Source: Halichondria panicea
Taxonomy: Eukaryota > Porifera > Demospongiae > Suberitida > Halichondriidae
Assembly (NCBI RefSeq): GCF_963675165.1
Contig: NC_087393.1
Coordinates: 240,001 to 304,000 of the forward strand
Reading direction: 5' to 3'
Length of the DNA: 64,000 nucleotides
Below are positions 53,813-63,735 of this stretch, in pieces. The notes beneath the pieces were generated by a model. The model did not search any database, was not told where the DNA came from, and saw nothing but the letters and a program-made list of their open reading frames with translations. How positions within the stretch are numbered: position 1 is the stretch's first letter; the number at the start of each line of letters is the position of its first letter. Made by a program: the position numbers and the translations under genes.

Positions 53813-55199
53813 CTAGACCTTGAAGCCCTTGCTCTTTCTGCGTCCACGGGCCTTCTCAAACTTGCGGCCTTTGGATCGGACGTATGGCCTGAGGGGGGAA
53901 CGTGGGTATGTGTTAGTGGTGTCACAACAATATGCAAATTACAAGAACATGTTTGGAAACTGGATACTAGCTATAATGGAATAAACAATACACAGTGTGG
54001 TCATCTGTATGAAAACATGATGAGCTACTAGACATAGCACACACCAACTACATGTACAGCCGTTTATATAGCCTTTGCTTTTGGTGGATTTTGACTAATC
54101 AAGAAATAGTATATAAACATAAGCACACCATTCAATGGTAATTTTGAGAGCTATTGAGTGTTTAAATTGGGCAATCTGAACTCAAATTACGGGCTCTCAA
54201 ACCCCCACTCACTTAGTATGACTGTGAGGCACGCCAGGTGCTGGTCCAAAGTGTCGAACTGCCTCCCTGGCTTTACGTGGTCCCTGTAGGAGGACTGTGT
54301 TTTGTCCGAGAGGAGCCCTCATTGCCAGCTGGTCGAACGTCAACACCTCACCCCCGGCTTTCAGGATACGAGCACGAGCTCCCTCAGTGAACCGAAGAGC
54401 ACAGACCTGACGAGAGAGGAGGTATAATAAAATAATATGACCTGTTTATAATTATCGTATGAAAAATGTCAGTGAGTGGTGATTTAAACACTGGCTGTTA
54501 TGTTATTATACTAGTAGGAGCTTCAGAGATCTCGGTGGTTAGTCATCACATAGGCAATCAAGAGTAGCAAATATATAGTCTTCATCATTAGCTTCACTAA
54601 CAACTTGTGGGTGTGTGTGAGGGGTGTGTGAGAGGTGGCGTACCGTTAGCTTTGGAATATCGAAGACTCTGACATCATTTGTGATAGTGCCTACGACAAC
54701 AGCGATCTTGGATTTCCTATCAGTTGGTTTCATCTGACGAATCTGTAGCACCGAAATACAACAATACAAATGGGAACATTACCAGTTGACTATATATCGT
54801 ATCACATGATATTGGGGGGAGGTGTGCTTACGAGTCGTGCTATGGACATAGGAGGCCGGTTGATCTTGCTCATATACAGCCTTTTCAGCACCACTTTGTT
54901 GAACGGAGCATCAGTGCGGCGAGCCAGAAATCGGTACAACTGTCGGGACAATTATATATAAACCATTTATATGTAATTAGTATGTTTTATGCTTGCCTTG
55001 ACCAATAGCCTGAGATAAGGGTCATCAGATTTAGGTTCTTTTCTGATGACCTTCCTCTGTCTGTGCTCTACGTCGATACCCTACAAACAGATCGAGAGAG
55101 AGGACATATAATTATTAGCACTATACAAATATAATAATTGTACTTGTACACTTTGTAGACAGTGGGATGCAAGTAGATAGAAAACGTTTTACTTACCAT
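53813..55199 (-). CDS. RPL18: Large-subunit ribosomal protein eL18, 187 residues
   Basis: Six coding exons: 55199-55197 (ATG only), 55080-54997, 54939-54832, 54742-54644, 54406-54213, 53888-53813; 564 coding bases. The protein is collinear with human RPL18 (188 residues): [84 protein letters not shown]. As often in ribosomal protein genes, the first intron follows the start codon directly. The intron after exon 2 begins with GC (AAG/GCAAGC) instead of GT. The neighbouring 204 bp upstream contain an NRF-1 palindrome. Confidence 0.98.
54117..54203. repeat. Dispersed repeat E copy in an RPL18 intron
   Basis: AAGCACACCATTCAATGGTA, GAGAGCTATTGAGTG and GGGCTCTCAAA, a diverged copy of the repeat at 30487-30612. 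It lies just downstream (transcript sense) of exon 54406-54213. Confidence 0.72.
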
Positions 55200-55403
55200 G
55201 CTGGATCCCTATTCCTGAGCAAGAAGGACGGAATGCGCATGCGCACAACTTAACCGGGGGAGGGGCTCGTAAACTGTAGGCTGAGTTTATGTTGTAATAT
55301 CTAAAAATACAAAAATTGGAGACAACAGTGACTTTGCAGAGAATGATATGACAAGACAAAGAGTACAAAAACCTAGAGAGCTGGAGATCATACCAAATAG
55401 GAC
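55200..55403. promoter_or_regulatory. Divergent promoter region, RPL18 / ankyrin-SOCS gene
   Basis: 204 bp between the RPL18 ATG and the first ATG of the ankyrin gene. It holds the NRF-1 palindrome at 55234-55245. Constitutive high expression is expected on the RPL18 side; co-regulation of the ankyrin gene is inference. Confidence 0.65.
55234..55245. promoter_or_regulatory. NRF-1 binding palindrome TGCGCATGCGCA
   Basis: A perfect 12-bp match to the NRF-1 consensus (YGCGCAYGCGCR), 35 bp upstream of the RPL18 start codon. NRF-1 is a known activator of housekeeping and ribosomal genes in animals, usually from CpG-rich bidirectional promoters. Confidence 0.75.
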
Positions 55404-56386
55404 GTGGACAACATGGCCACTCTTCACGAGGCGATACTCTTAAATGACTTAGAAAGGATCCAAGATTTACTTCGACAGGTTCAAGATGTCAACAAAAAGA
55501 ATGCGAGTGGGCGTACTCCCCTCGCGTATTGCGCTGTTACCCAAGGCCTCCCACAACTGATTTCTGGTAACAACTTCAGCTCTTGACTGAGAAGTAGATT
55601 TTGTACTATTAATAATATTGATCTCTAGATCTAAACTGGCGTTATTTTCATTGTTCTTATTATTATTTATATGTGTATTTCATTGCAGAGCCCCGACGGT
55701 TGACCATAGCTGGACTACTATTCTCATACGGAGCTGATCCCAACGTGGTGGATAAGTTTGGCTGGTCTATGATCCACACATGTGCCTGGAACAATGACCT
55801 CCCCCTACTACAGATGTGTGTCAGAAAAGGGGGCAAAGTGAACGTACCCAACCACCAAAAACAACTCCCCGTCGAAATGGCCTCCATACGAGGGAACACT
55901 GAAGTTGTCGAGTACCTTGAGACCCAGTCATGTGACATGAAAGCACAGTGTCGGTCCTTGATCCGTAAAGCCATGGGGAAGAAAGTACATCGTATAAAAG
56001 AATTGCCATTGCCACCATCTCTGAAACTATACATTAATCATGGATGCCCCTACAATGGTTGGGAGGCTACCTTAGTGCCTGAGGCTCCATGGAGTGTGGA
56101 CCAGCTGTCAGAAGTAGGCAAAAGAGAATTGAAACAATTTATTGAAGAGAATGCATCACAAGAGTTTCTGGATGAGAATAAAGAACACTTGCAATCAATG
56201 TCGGACTTGATGGACACTTTTCAATCGCTTTATCTCTGGGAATCTTTCAAGACAGTGAACTTTGAGGAGCCCCTCCCACGAGAGCCTCGTTATAGTCTGG
56301 ACCCCAACAGACTGGAAGGTCCTCGAGAGTACCTGTCTCCAGACACAGAAGAGACAGAAGACACAGATAGCTATACTTTCATATAA
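55404..56386 (+). CDS. Ankyrin-repeat protein with a SOCS-box-like segment (ASB-like), 286 residues
   Basis: Two exons: 55404-55566 and 55689-56386. The N-terminal half has three or four ankyrin repeats (MATLHEAILLNDLERIQDLL, SGRTPLAYCAV, LFSYGADPNVVDKFGWSMIH, RKGGKVNVPNHQKQLPVEMA). After them comes CRSLIRKAMGKKVHRIKELP then LPPSLKLYINHG, which has the Cys-Arg, Ile-Arg and LPLP-x-x-L-K spacing of a SOCS box. Such proteins recruit substrates to Cullin-RING ubiquitin ligases through Elongin B/C. About 110 residues follow the SOCS-like segment (rich in Glu, predicted helical, ending in acidic Thr/Asp), which is unusual because SOCS boxes are normally C-terminal. Start could also be the ATG at 55413 (MATLHE). 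No specific ASB orthologue can be named. Confidence 0.75.
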
Positions 56387-56500
56387 TATTCATATGCATT
56401 TTCATGCTTTTTACACATGTTAATTAAAATATAAAATGAACGTCATGAGGTTATAATTATGAATGTACGGTATTTATAGTCATTAATTGCTAGAGCATGT
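56387..56500. other. Short tail-to-tail spacer between ankyrin-SOCS gene and SAE1
   Basis: 114 bp. Both 3' UTRs must be short or overlap. An AATTAAAATATAAAA run at about 56422 could contain the poly(A) signal for the plus-strand gene. Confidence 0.5.
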
Positions 56501-58649
56501 TCATGTTGATGGCTGAATTGTCTCCACTATGCCAGTTGAGTTGACACCATTGTACAGGAACCAGTTGTTGTAGGGTATGTCCTTGGCAGATATTGCCTGC
56601 ATGGTATAGTCATGACAACAAAAGCATCGATACTTCATCATACCTTGATGATCTCTTGCCCCAACACTCCTCCCACTATAGCACACACAGGACTCAGCTC
56701 TGAATTGCAATGCCTGCAATACAGTTTAGATTTCGACTAATAAACTTGTATCTAAAAACACCATCATTATAAGAACTACAGAGGCCTTTGCTTTTGTCAA
56801 AATAATTATAGACAAGATAAAGCGCTTAGTTAAAAAAGCCAGCTGCTAAAACAGCTCAATACTGACCTTACAAAACTCTCTTCGAAAAGGTCTTTGGATA
56901 TTCCATACTTGAGTGCCACTTGTTCTCTGAGAGACAGCAGTAGCTCTGAGTCACTGGGGCAAGAGGGGTCCCTATGGTACTCGTCTTTAAATGCCTGCAA
57001 AGCTGTTGATGTAGTGTGGGTGGGTTGTAACGCAGAGTTTAAATTACAAATACAGATCATGCAAATAAATAGGCCCACTGTACTAGGCCCACTGTACTAG
57101 GCCCACTGTACTAGGCCCACTGTACAAATCTTAAGAAATTGTTTCGTAAGAAAAAATTGGCTATGTGTGCTGGTATGTTACGTACTCTGAATGATGAAGA
57201 AGGTTGGAGGTGTCCTCTTGAAGTAACGAGGTGGTTTGTTGGACCAATTCACAGCCAGAGAGTCCCTCAGGGAACAAAACAACTGACACTATAATTAAAA
57301 CAAAAATGCAAGGTCTCATTAATCAGACACGAAACTATAGGGGCACAGAGTAAAGTAGCAGCATGTAGTACATTGGAGAAACATGGTACGTAAAACTAGA
57401 ATTGTAAGACAGACATACTTTTTTAATGGTGACCATTTCTCGCTCAGTGTTGCTGCTCTTTCGCTTACTCCTTGCTGCCTCCACTTCAATACAATCCTCC
57501 ATCTTGTCTTTTACTACCTCCCTGTGAACACACACACGTCCCTAACAGTGCACATAATACCTTAGCTCACATTGTATAATCATGTGATGAGAGATCGGTA
57601 AAACAGTACCCATAGTAGCCCCAGACATCACCGCAAAAGAACTTTATATTGTTTTTACGGCAAATCTCATCAATCCTCACCTTTGGGAAAAAACACGTAA
57701 TATTCGCAATCCACCCACATCTTTACCCCACCTACCATTGACTGAGTCGTACAGCTGGTGACACAAACCACATCAAAGCCAGTGAAGAACTCCTCCCCCT
57801 TGTCCTCCACCCTCTCACTGTCTGCTGATATTAGCACATTCGGATTGAGCATTTGCAGCTGTGCCACCGCTTGCAAGGCTCTCTGTGGAGGCAACAAATA
57901 ATGAGCGAATGTTGTTGAAAACATGATATGTACATTTTCTCCGTCTTGTCTAATTAAGAATCGTTCCGCAAAGTCGTCTTTGCTCAAAGGGGTGTGGTCT
58001 AGTATGGTGATGGCATGCACACCCGCCAGGACAATGTTTTTCACGACCTCTGACCCCAGTCCTCGCAGACCCACCACCAACACTGTGGAACTCCGCAATC
58101 TGTACAGGGAATCGAAATAATGACATACCGTAAGACCTCGATTTAAGGCAACCCTCCAAATATGCGACATCCAGGAGCTTCAGCAATTTTCTGGCCTCTA
58201 AAAGTAGCGACAGCTGCGTTTACAATTATTTTTTAATGTCGCGTTCTAAATAGAGGTAAATGTAGCCACTCCCTAGCCTCGTTTGTAGCCCACTGGAAAA
58301 TCATTGTTTTTAAGTGGCCTGAAATCGAGGCAAGTAGACTCTGTAAAGTTACCTCCAATTAGATGCGACCCTCTAAATATGCGACACCAGGACTTCAATA
58401 TAATTTTTCAACCTCCAAAAGATGCGACCTCTGGCTTCGTAATTATTAAAAAGTGTCGCTTTAATTAATTAATCGAGATCTTACTGTAATAATAATAATT
58501 AGCATATTTTTGTAGTTGTGTGGGTTGTACAATGGCTACCTCTTCTGAGCATCCAGTCCCCATAGCCTGATCTGGCGGTCATATTGCTCTGCCTCGTCAG
58601 CAGTTAGCCCTGCTTCACTGCTTTGATTTATCTCCATCAGAGTCTCCAT
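56501..58649 (-). CDS. SAE1: SUMO-activating enzyme subunit 1 (AOS1), 9 exons, 331 residues
   Basis: Non-catalytic half of the SUMO E1 heterodimer; with UBA2 it adenylates SUMO in the nucleus. Exons: 58649-58540, 58099-57934, 57882-57736, 57680-57610, 57521-57419, 57282-57186, 57002-56867, 56713-56644, 56596-56501; sum is a multiple of three. Matches the human protein (346 residues) throughout: EQYDRQIRLWGLDAQKRLRS, VLVVGLRGLGSEVVKNIVLA, TILDHTPLSKDD, ERFLIRQ, NIKFFCGDVWGYYG, SELLLSLREQVA, SPVCAIVGGVLGQEIIKAIS, NNWFLYNG. As in SAE1 orthologues there is no catalytic-cysteine domain. The short variable insert before the SLRDSLAVNW strand is 15 or so residues smaller than in human. The acceptor at 57002 is set by phase (QTLQAFKDE) rather than the later GCAG. 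Confidence 0.97.
57072..57124. repeat. 14-bp tandem repeat (AGGCCCACTGTACT), about four copies, in a SAE1 intron
   Basis: Perfect tandem copies in the intron upstream of exon 57002-56867. Non-coding. Confidence 0.9.
58126..58488. mobile_element. MITE with imperfect terminal inverted repeats in SAE1 intron 1
   Basis: The left end TACCGTAAGACCTCGATTTA and the right end AATCGAGATCTTACTGTA are inverted copies. Internal ATGCGACATCCAGGA / ATGCGACACCAGGAC motifs are repeated. 363 bp, no coding capacity. A dispersed-repeat-D fragment (58268-58335, ending GGCCTGAAATCGAGGC) is nested inside. Confidence 0.8.
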
Positions 58650-59416
58650 TTTCCACTTTGTTGTAATTACACCTATAATTATATTCAGTGCGGCCTGGGA
58701 TCGAGGCTAAAAGATCCCCTTCCTCCTACGTTTTTGACTTGTTGCAGTTCACTGCACCCATGTAGCGTGTGGGTTATAAACCGGGGCTCCGGAGCTGTAG
58801 GTGGGTGGCCGGGAAACTGTGTGATAGTCAACAGCCCTCCTGTAGTCTTTCATTAGATCACAGCCCTCCTGTAGTCTTTCATTAGATCACAGCCCTCCTG
58901 TAGTCTTTCACTAGATCACAGCCTCCTGTAGTCTTTCATTAGATCACAGCCTCCTGTAGTCTTTCATTAGATCACAGCCTCCTGTAGTCTTTCATTAGAT
59001 CACAGCCCTCCTGTAGTCTTTCATTGTGATAGTCAACAGCAGCCCCCCGGCTACAGTGGTAGTTTTTTTTATTTTTTTTTATAATAAACGAATAGACAGA
59101 GGCTGAGATATGGAAGCTATAATTATTTAGAGTTTAGACAGAGACGTTGGAGTCTGCATTGGTGAACGGAAGCAGTTAGATTAGATGGCCGTTGAGCAGT
59201 TACGGAACGGACACACAGACACACAGACCATAGATAGTAGTGGACAGACACACAGACACACATGCACATATTGGCTTTACCATATCCCTCGTGCGGCTAT
59301 GCCTCGAGGCATAATGAATATAAACAGGAGTACATGATGATATAAATAAATGGAAAGTGGAATGCAGCAATAAGTGACTATAACACTATATATATTAAAG
59401 TGAAAAAAAAAGCTAG
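58650..59416. other. Spacer between SAE1 (5' end) and NCF4 (3' end) with a 30-bp minisatellite
   Basis: Holds the SAE1 promoter, a repeat-D fragment (58688-58712), and at 58833-59035 about seven copies of CCTCCTGTAGTCTTTCATTA plus GATCACAG. Further right is low-complexity (ACACAGAC)n and T-rich sequence. No coding exon was recognised. Confidence 0.7.
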
Positions 59417-61985
59417 CTAGCTAGTTTGTTGTGAATGTCTTCGATATGGTGTGTGATCGTTCCTCTGCGTAACATAGACAGCCCAGTGGGCGTGGTTAGC
59501 TCCGGACTTCTTCCTGGGGGGAATCCCCTCACTCTTCATGAGCTCAATGTCGTCAGAGTCTGCCATTTCCACCAGATCGCCTGAGTAGTCCTTAAAATTG
59601 AGCACTACGTCCTCACGATGGAGGTGTTTCCTGCACAGAGGGGTGGGGGTGGAGTCAGTGTATACATCATTTGTAGAGTGTTTATATAAAAAACTATCAA
59701 AACGAGTAGTCACCGTAAAATCCACAAACTTCTGCTACGTACACAGGTAGACTGGTTAGAGATGATACAAAGCTAGCTGTAAAAATAAAGAGCCTCCAGA
59801 AATGATAGCTAGATCTCACAATACGACAATGGAAATGAACTAATGTCACTTATCACAGCATCTGTCCTAGCTCACTTTATTGCCTGAGACAAAGCTGACA
59901 GTGTGGGGAACTTCACAGTTGCCATAGAAACATCCACCGTTCTAGCTGCCCCGTTGAAGTAGTAGGTCACCTTCCCTCTCTCTGTCTCATCATCAGAGCT
60001 GTCCCACTCGTCCGAGCTCTGAGCGGTGTCCTGTGTGGGGGCGGGAGTATGGTGTGGTGTGTAAGGGTGGATTAATGATATTGAAAGATGTTTACACCCT
60101 CTCCCGTTTAATAATGGCTCAGGAACTCTTTCGGTCGCCATAACTTGAGTTCCGTGGATCCAATTTCAACAATTTTGCGATTTTCTGAAAGCTTATAAAA
60201 AGACCTTTCAAATGGTGCCATCAATGTTCATATTTGAGAGATAAAAGTATTTGCTAATTTTGGCCAAATACCATGGATTATATATAGCCCAATGGTCCAA
60301 GGCCGAAAAATGAATATCCCAACAAAATTTTGGATTGAAACACATCATTTGAAGGTCTTTTTCTAAGCTTTCAGAAAATCATAAAAATTTTGAATTTGGA
60401 TCAATAATATTAAAGTTATGGCTGTTGAAAGATGTTCAACTACACCCCCCCCCTAATTAGCTTAATGCATACAACTGCTGAAACTATTCACCTTGGAGCT
60501 TTTCCGTGCAGAACATTCTGTGACCTGAATGTAGTTACTGGGGACGAGGCCTTTTCTCCCGTCCAGATGTCCCTCCCACCATTCAGCGTTCACTCTTGTG
60601 ATACCAGTGATTGTACGGCCCTCTACAAAACTTAGCTCGTCTGCAAACTGTGCAGTGTAGCTGTACAGTGCCTGAGGCAAGAACATAAATAGTTATCAAT
60701 TAAATTACACAACAATGTAGGGCATGACTGACTACATGTGAAACCATTTAGTAGTACATAGAAGCTACAGATGTATTAATCTCTTGCTGACCTTTGCTGT
60801 TGGTTCTGTTGTTGAGGTCTTTGAGACTGGAGCCATTGGTCTCGGTGGAGGGACTTTTCTAGAGGCAGCTGGAGGTGGTCTAGCAGGTCTGTGTGTGTTG
60901 GGGGGAGGGGGTCAGTACAGTTGCTGTATTAGTACCAATATAGAGTTACACTAGAGGCAGCTGGAGGTGGTCTAGCAGGTCTGTGTGTGTTGGGGGGAGG
61001 GGGTCAGTACAATTGCTGTATTAGTACCAATATAGAGTTACACTAGAGGCAGCTGGAGGTGGTCTAGCAGGTCTGTGTGTGTTGGGGGGAGGGGGTCAGA
61101 GGTGGTCTAGCAGGCCTGTGTGTGTTGGGGGGAGGGGGTCAGTACAATTGCTGTATTAATACCAATATAGAGTTACACTAGAGGCAGCTGGAGGTGGTCT
61201 AGCAGGCCTGTGTGTGTTGGGGGGGAGGGGGTCAGAGGTGGTCTAGCAGGTCTGTGTGTGTTGGACAGTTACTGTATTAGTACCAACACAAGTTCAACCA
61301 AGAGCTTTAAGTGGAGTTGTGTACTCTTCCTAATGAACTCTTGTTTCTACTAATAATGATAAAGTTTCACTGGAATGAGACACTTGTGTAGGAGGATACT
61401 GACATACCGGGTAGTTACTCCATGTAACAAATCTACCGTAGCCACACACACACAGCTCAACAATACACAAACTACTCACTTGATTGTAGGAAGAGCTGGT
61501 TTTGATGGAGGAGCTGGCCGCTCTGGTTTTCCTGACTTAGCATGGCCGTTGGATGGTGAGATGGTGAGGTCTTCAGGGGTAGGCTTTGTGAACGCTAGCA
61601 CAATTGAATCATATCGAATTTTGTCCGATAGACTCATAAGTTTCTGTAAAACACAATGTTATATGACAATATGTCTACCATGGTATATAACTGACCTTCA
61701 AGTAACTGTTAAGAGCTGGTAGTCTCTTTTCAGCCAGGTCTTTCACAGCACTACGCCCAAATATCACTTTGCCTAAATCAGACATGATTTATAGCTTAAC
61801 TTTGGGACGCATTTTTTAGACTACTAACCTGGTAGATCTGGTAGTATTCGTTCCTTGGCTTTGATAAATCCGGCCTCTATTGGGAACCTCTTCTCCAAGG
61901 AGTTGTATACCTCGTCAAATTGTCTGTATCGACGACGAATATTGTAACGAGATCCGTCCTTGCAGGTGGCCTGGATTAGGTACAG

Positions 61986-62017
<32 letters not shown>

Positions 62018-62043
62018 TGTGTGTGTGGTGTGTGTGTGTGTGT

Positions 62044-62098
<55 letters not shown>

Positions 62099-62267
62099 TG
62101 GGAAGTAGTAGGAGTCAAAACAAACTACAAAGACACTACTAGCTGCCACTGTTGTACAGCTATTGAACTCTTACATAGAATTTTGACATTCCTCTAACTT
62201 TCTCCACATCATAAATCTCCAGCTTTACCACAGGAGAGCCCGTGGGTTGCTTAGAGCTCGCCATCAT
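59417..62267 (-). CDS. NCF4: p40phox-like protein (PX-SH3-PB1), 8 exons, 378 residues
   Basis: Cytosolic regulator of the NADPH oxidase that binds PI3P on phagosomes and pairs with p67phox. Exons: 62267-62175, 61985-61829, 61772-61696, 61643-61480, 60888-60792, 60671-60492, 60030-59876, 59630-59417; total is a multiple of three. PX domain: KLEIYDVEKVRGMSKFYLYL, the phosphoinositide-binding RRRYRQF, and LPDLPGKVIFG. Pro-rich linker (RPARPPPAASRKVPPPRP), possibly an internal SH3 ligand. SH3: ALYSYTAQFADELSF, AEWWEGHLDGRKGLVPSNYI. PB1 with the acidic OPCA motif (NFKDYSGDLVEMADSDDIEL) and a C-terminal WAVYVTQRND strand matching WKLHITQKDN of human p40phox. Human is 339 residues; the PX-SH3 linker is longer here. 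Alternative: a different PX-SH3-PB1 adaptor, but the domain order and PB1 match favour NCF4. Confidence 0.94.
60112..60440. repeat. Foldback element in an NCF4 intron
   Basis: Arms CGCCATAACTTGAGTTCCGT / TTAAAGTTATGGCTGTTG and GAAAGCTTATAAAAAG / CTTTTTCTAAGCTTTC around CCATGGATTATATATAGCCC. Very close to the 41-kb and 22-kb copies, and followed by a C-tract (about 60447). Confidence 0.87.
60855..61268. repeat. About 93-bp tandem repeat copying the 5' end of an NCF4 exon and its acceptor, four full and two partial copies
   Basis: The exon start 60888 (GAGGCAGCTGGAGGTGGTCT on the plus strand, then AGCAGGTCTGTGTGTGTTGG) recurs at about 60951, 61045 and 61178 in full, and near 61096 and 61233 in part, separated by G-runs and a GTCAGTACAATTGCTGTATT segment. 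Each copy has the same acceptor and the first about 30 coding bases of the Pro-rich linker. Confidence 0.92.
61987..62100. repeat. (TG)n microsatellite adjoining the NCF4 exon-2 acceptor
   Basis: An approximately 110-bp TG tract broken by single GG steps. On the minus strand it reads (AC)n directly into CAG at the acceptor of exon 61985-61829. Confidence 0.96.
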
Positions 62268-62586
62268 ATCCTCTCTTGAACTTAACTATCTCCAAACAGC
62301 AAGGTCAGCAGTAGTTCAGGGGGAGGGGCTCGTTTGCTGTTAGAGGGTCTTTCCCCAATATAATTATTGTAGCCTCGAGGTCAAAACCGTAGACACTTTA
62401 CTGCTGCATGGGTATGCTATGAATATTATTAAAATTGATGTGTGCACAGCCTCTAGACGTGGGCGTATCTGTTAATTAAGTGGTTTTTGGACCCTGATAT
62501 AATCTCAAGGCGTGCTCACTGCTAACTAAAGATTAGGCAGCAGCTAGGACTCTACTTGTGCAGAATAGAGCAACGCAGCTATCAAG
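62268..62586. promoter_or_regulatory. Divergent promoter region, NCF4 / SKAP-like gene
   Basis: 319 bp between start codons. A GGGGGAGGGGCTCG GC-rich segment lies at about 62320. No TATA box was assigned. Co-expression of the two signalling adaptors is inference. Confidence 0.6.
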
Positions 62587-63437
62587 ATGAGTAAAGATCT
62601 GCTCACAGAACTTCTGGACAGTGTGACAGGTCAGTTGTGTTACAGCTACAAGCTAGCTGTACAAGCTACCTCAATTGAGACCAATGTAATTGTCCACCAC
62701 TCTATTATGGTTAGCAATAGATCAACTATACTACCAACATCGTAGGTGGGAGGCTGGGTATTTGCTGTTTGTAAGCAATGGCTGTTTTGTTGGCCAAGTT
62801 CATAGCTAGCTAGCTACCTCAAGTCATAAACTAATAACAACACGATTGGGTCAGGTTAACCAATAATAGGTCACTATCATGATAATACCAGTGTAGTAAT
62901 TTGGTGGAAAACTAAATACTGATAGTCAATCTATGTAAATCGAAACTAACGATTATTGTCAATTGGTATCAAAATAAACGTCTCCCTGTGTGAGCTCCCT
63001 AACAATGCTTGGTATGTTGATTAGCTGACCAACGATATGCTTCAATACCCACACAGCTGTACATGCATTCATCTCAACGGATCTAGCCAGAGAGGCTCTA
63101 TCCCCAGACTGCAGTTACAAGCGAGAAAAGTTTTCTCAAATTCTAAATGACCTCTGCAACAGGATACGGTCTGTTCCACCGTCTTTGCGGCCCCTTGTGA
63201 ATACACCCTCCAACAATAAGGCCCCCAAACCACCCCCACCCCCACCTACTGATATCCCGGAGATTGGGGAAGAGGAGGAACAGGAGATGTACACGGACAT
63301 GGAAGGGGTGGGGCAGCTAGAAGAGGTAACGGATTATCTCGAGTTTGAGCCCTCACAGAGAAGCGGAGGGGACCTATCACAAGAGATGTACGAAGCTATG
63401 GCAGGAGAGCAGGACGATGATGTTTATGAGGAACCGA
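62587..63437 (+). CDS. SKAP-like adaptor, N-terminal part (two exons; continues beyond the window)
   Basis: Exons 62587-62629 and 63058-63437, the second ending at a GTGAGT donor. The first about 65 residues form a helical segment (DLLTELLDSVTAVHAFISTD, KREKFSQILNDLCNRI) whose spacing resembles the N-terminal dimerisation domain of SKAP1/SKAP2. A Pro-rich stretch (APKPPPPPPTDIP) and an acidic Tyr-rich region (EMYTDMEGV, DYLEFEP, EMYEAM, DVYEEPS) follow, the last resembling phosphotyrosine SH2-binding sites. In SKAP proteins a PH domain and an SH3 domain come next, but those exons would lie to the right of 64000. The assignment rests on weak N-terminal similarity and could instead be another tyrosine-phosphorylated adaptor. 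Confidence 0.5.
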
Positions 63438-63439
63438 GT

Positions 63440-63735
63440 GAGTGTGGAGTGTGTGTGGGGGTGGAGGTTATGTGTGTGGTGTGGGGGTGGAGGTTATGTG
63501 TGTGTGTGGGGGTGGAGGTTGTGTGTGTGGGGGGGTGGAGGTTGTGTGTGTGTGTGGGGGTGGAGGTTGTGTGTGTGGGGGGGTGGAGGTTGTGTGTGTG
63601 GGGGGTGGAGGTTATGTGTGTGGTGTGGGGGTGGAGGTTATGTGTGTGTGGGGGGGTGGAGGTTGTGTGTGTGGGGGGGTGGAGGTTATGTGTGTGTGTG
63701 GGTGGAGGTTGTGTGTGTGGGGGGGTGGGTGTAGC
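63440..63735 (+). repeat. GT-rich minisatellite right after a donor
   Basis: About 14 irregular copies of GTGTGTGGGGGTGGAGGTT begin 1-3 bp after the donor at 63438. The repeat yields a spurious Cys/Val/Gly-rich frame. It is in the first large intron of the SKAP-like gene. Confidence 0.93.
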
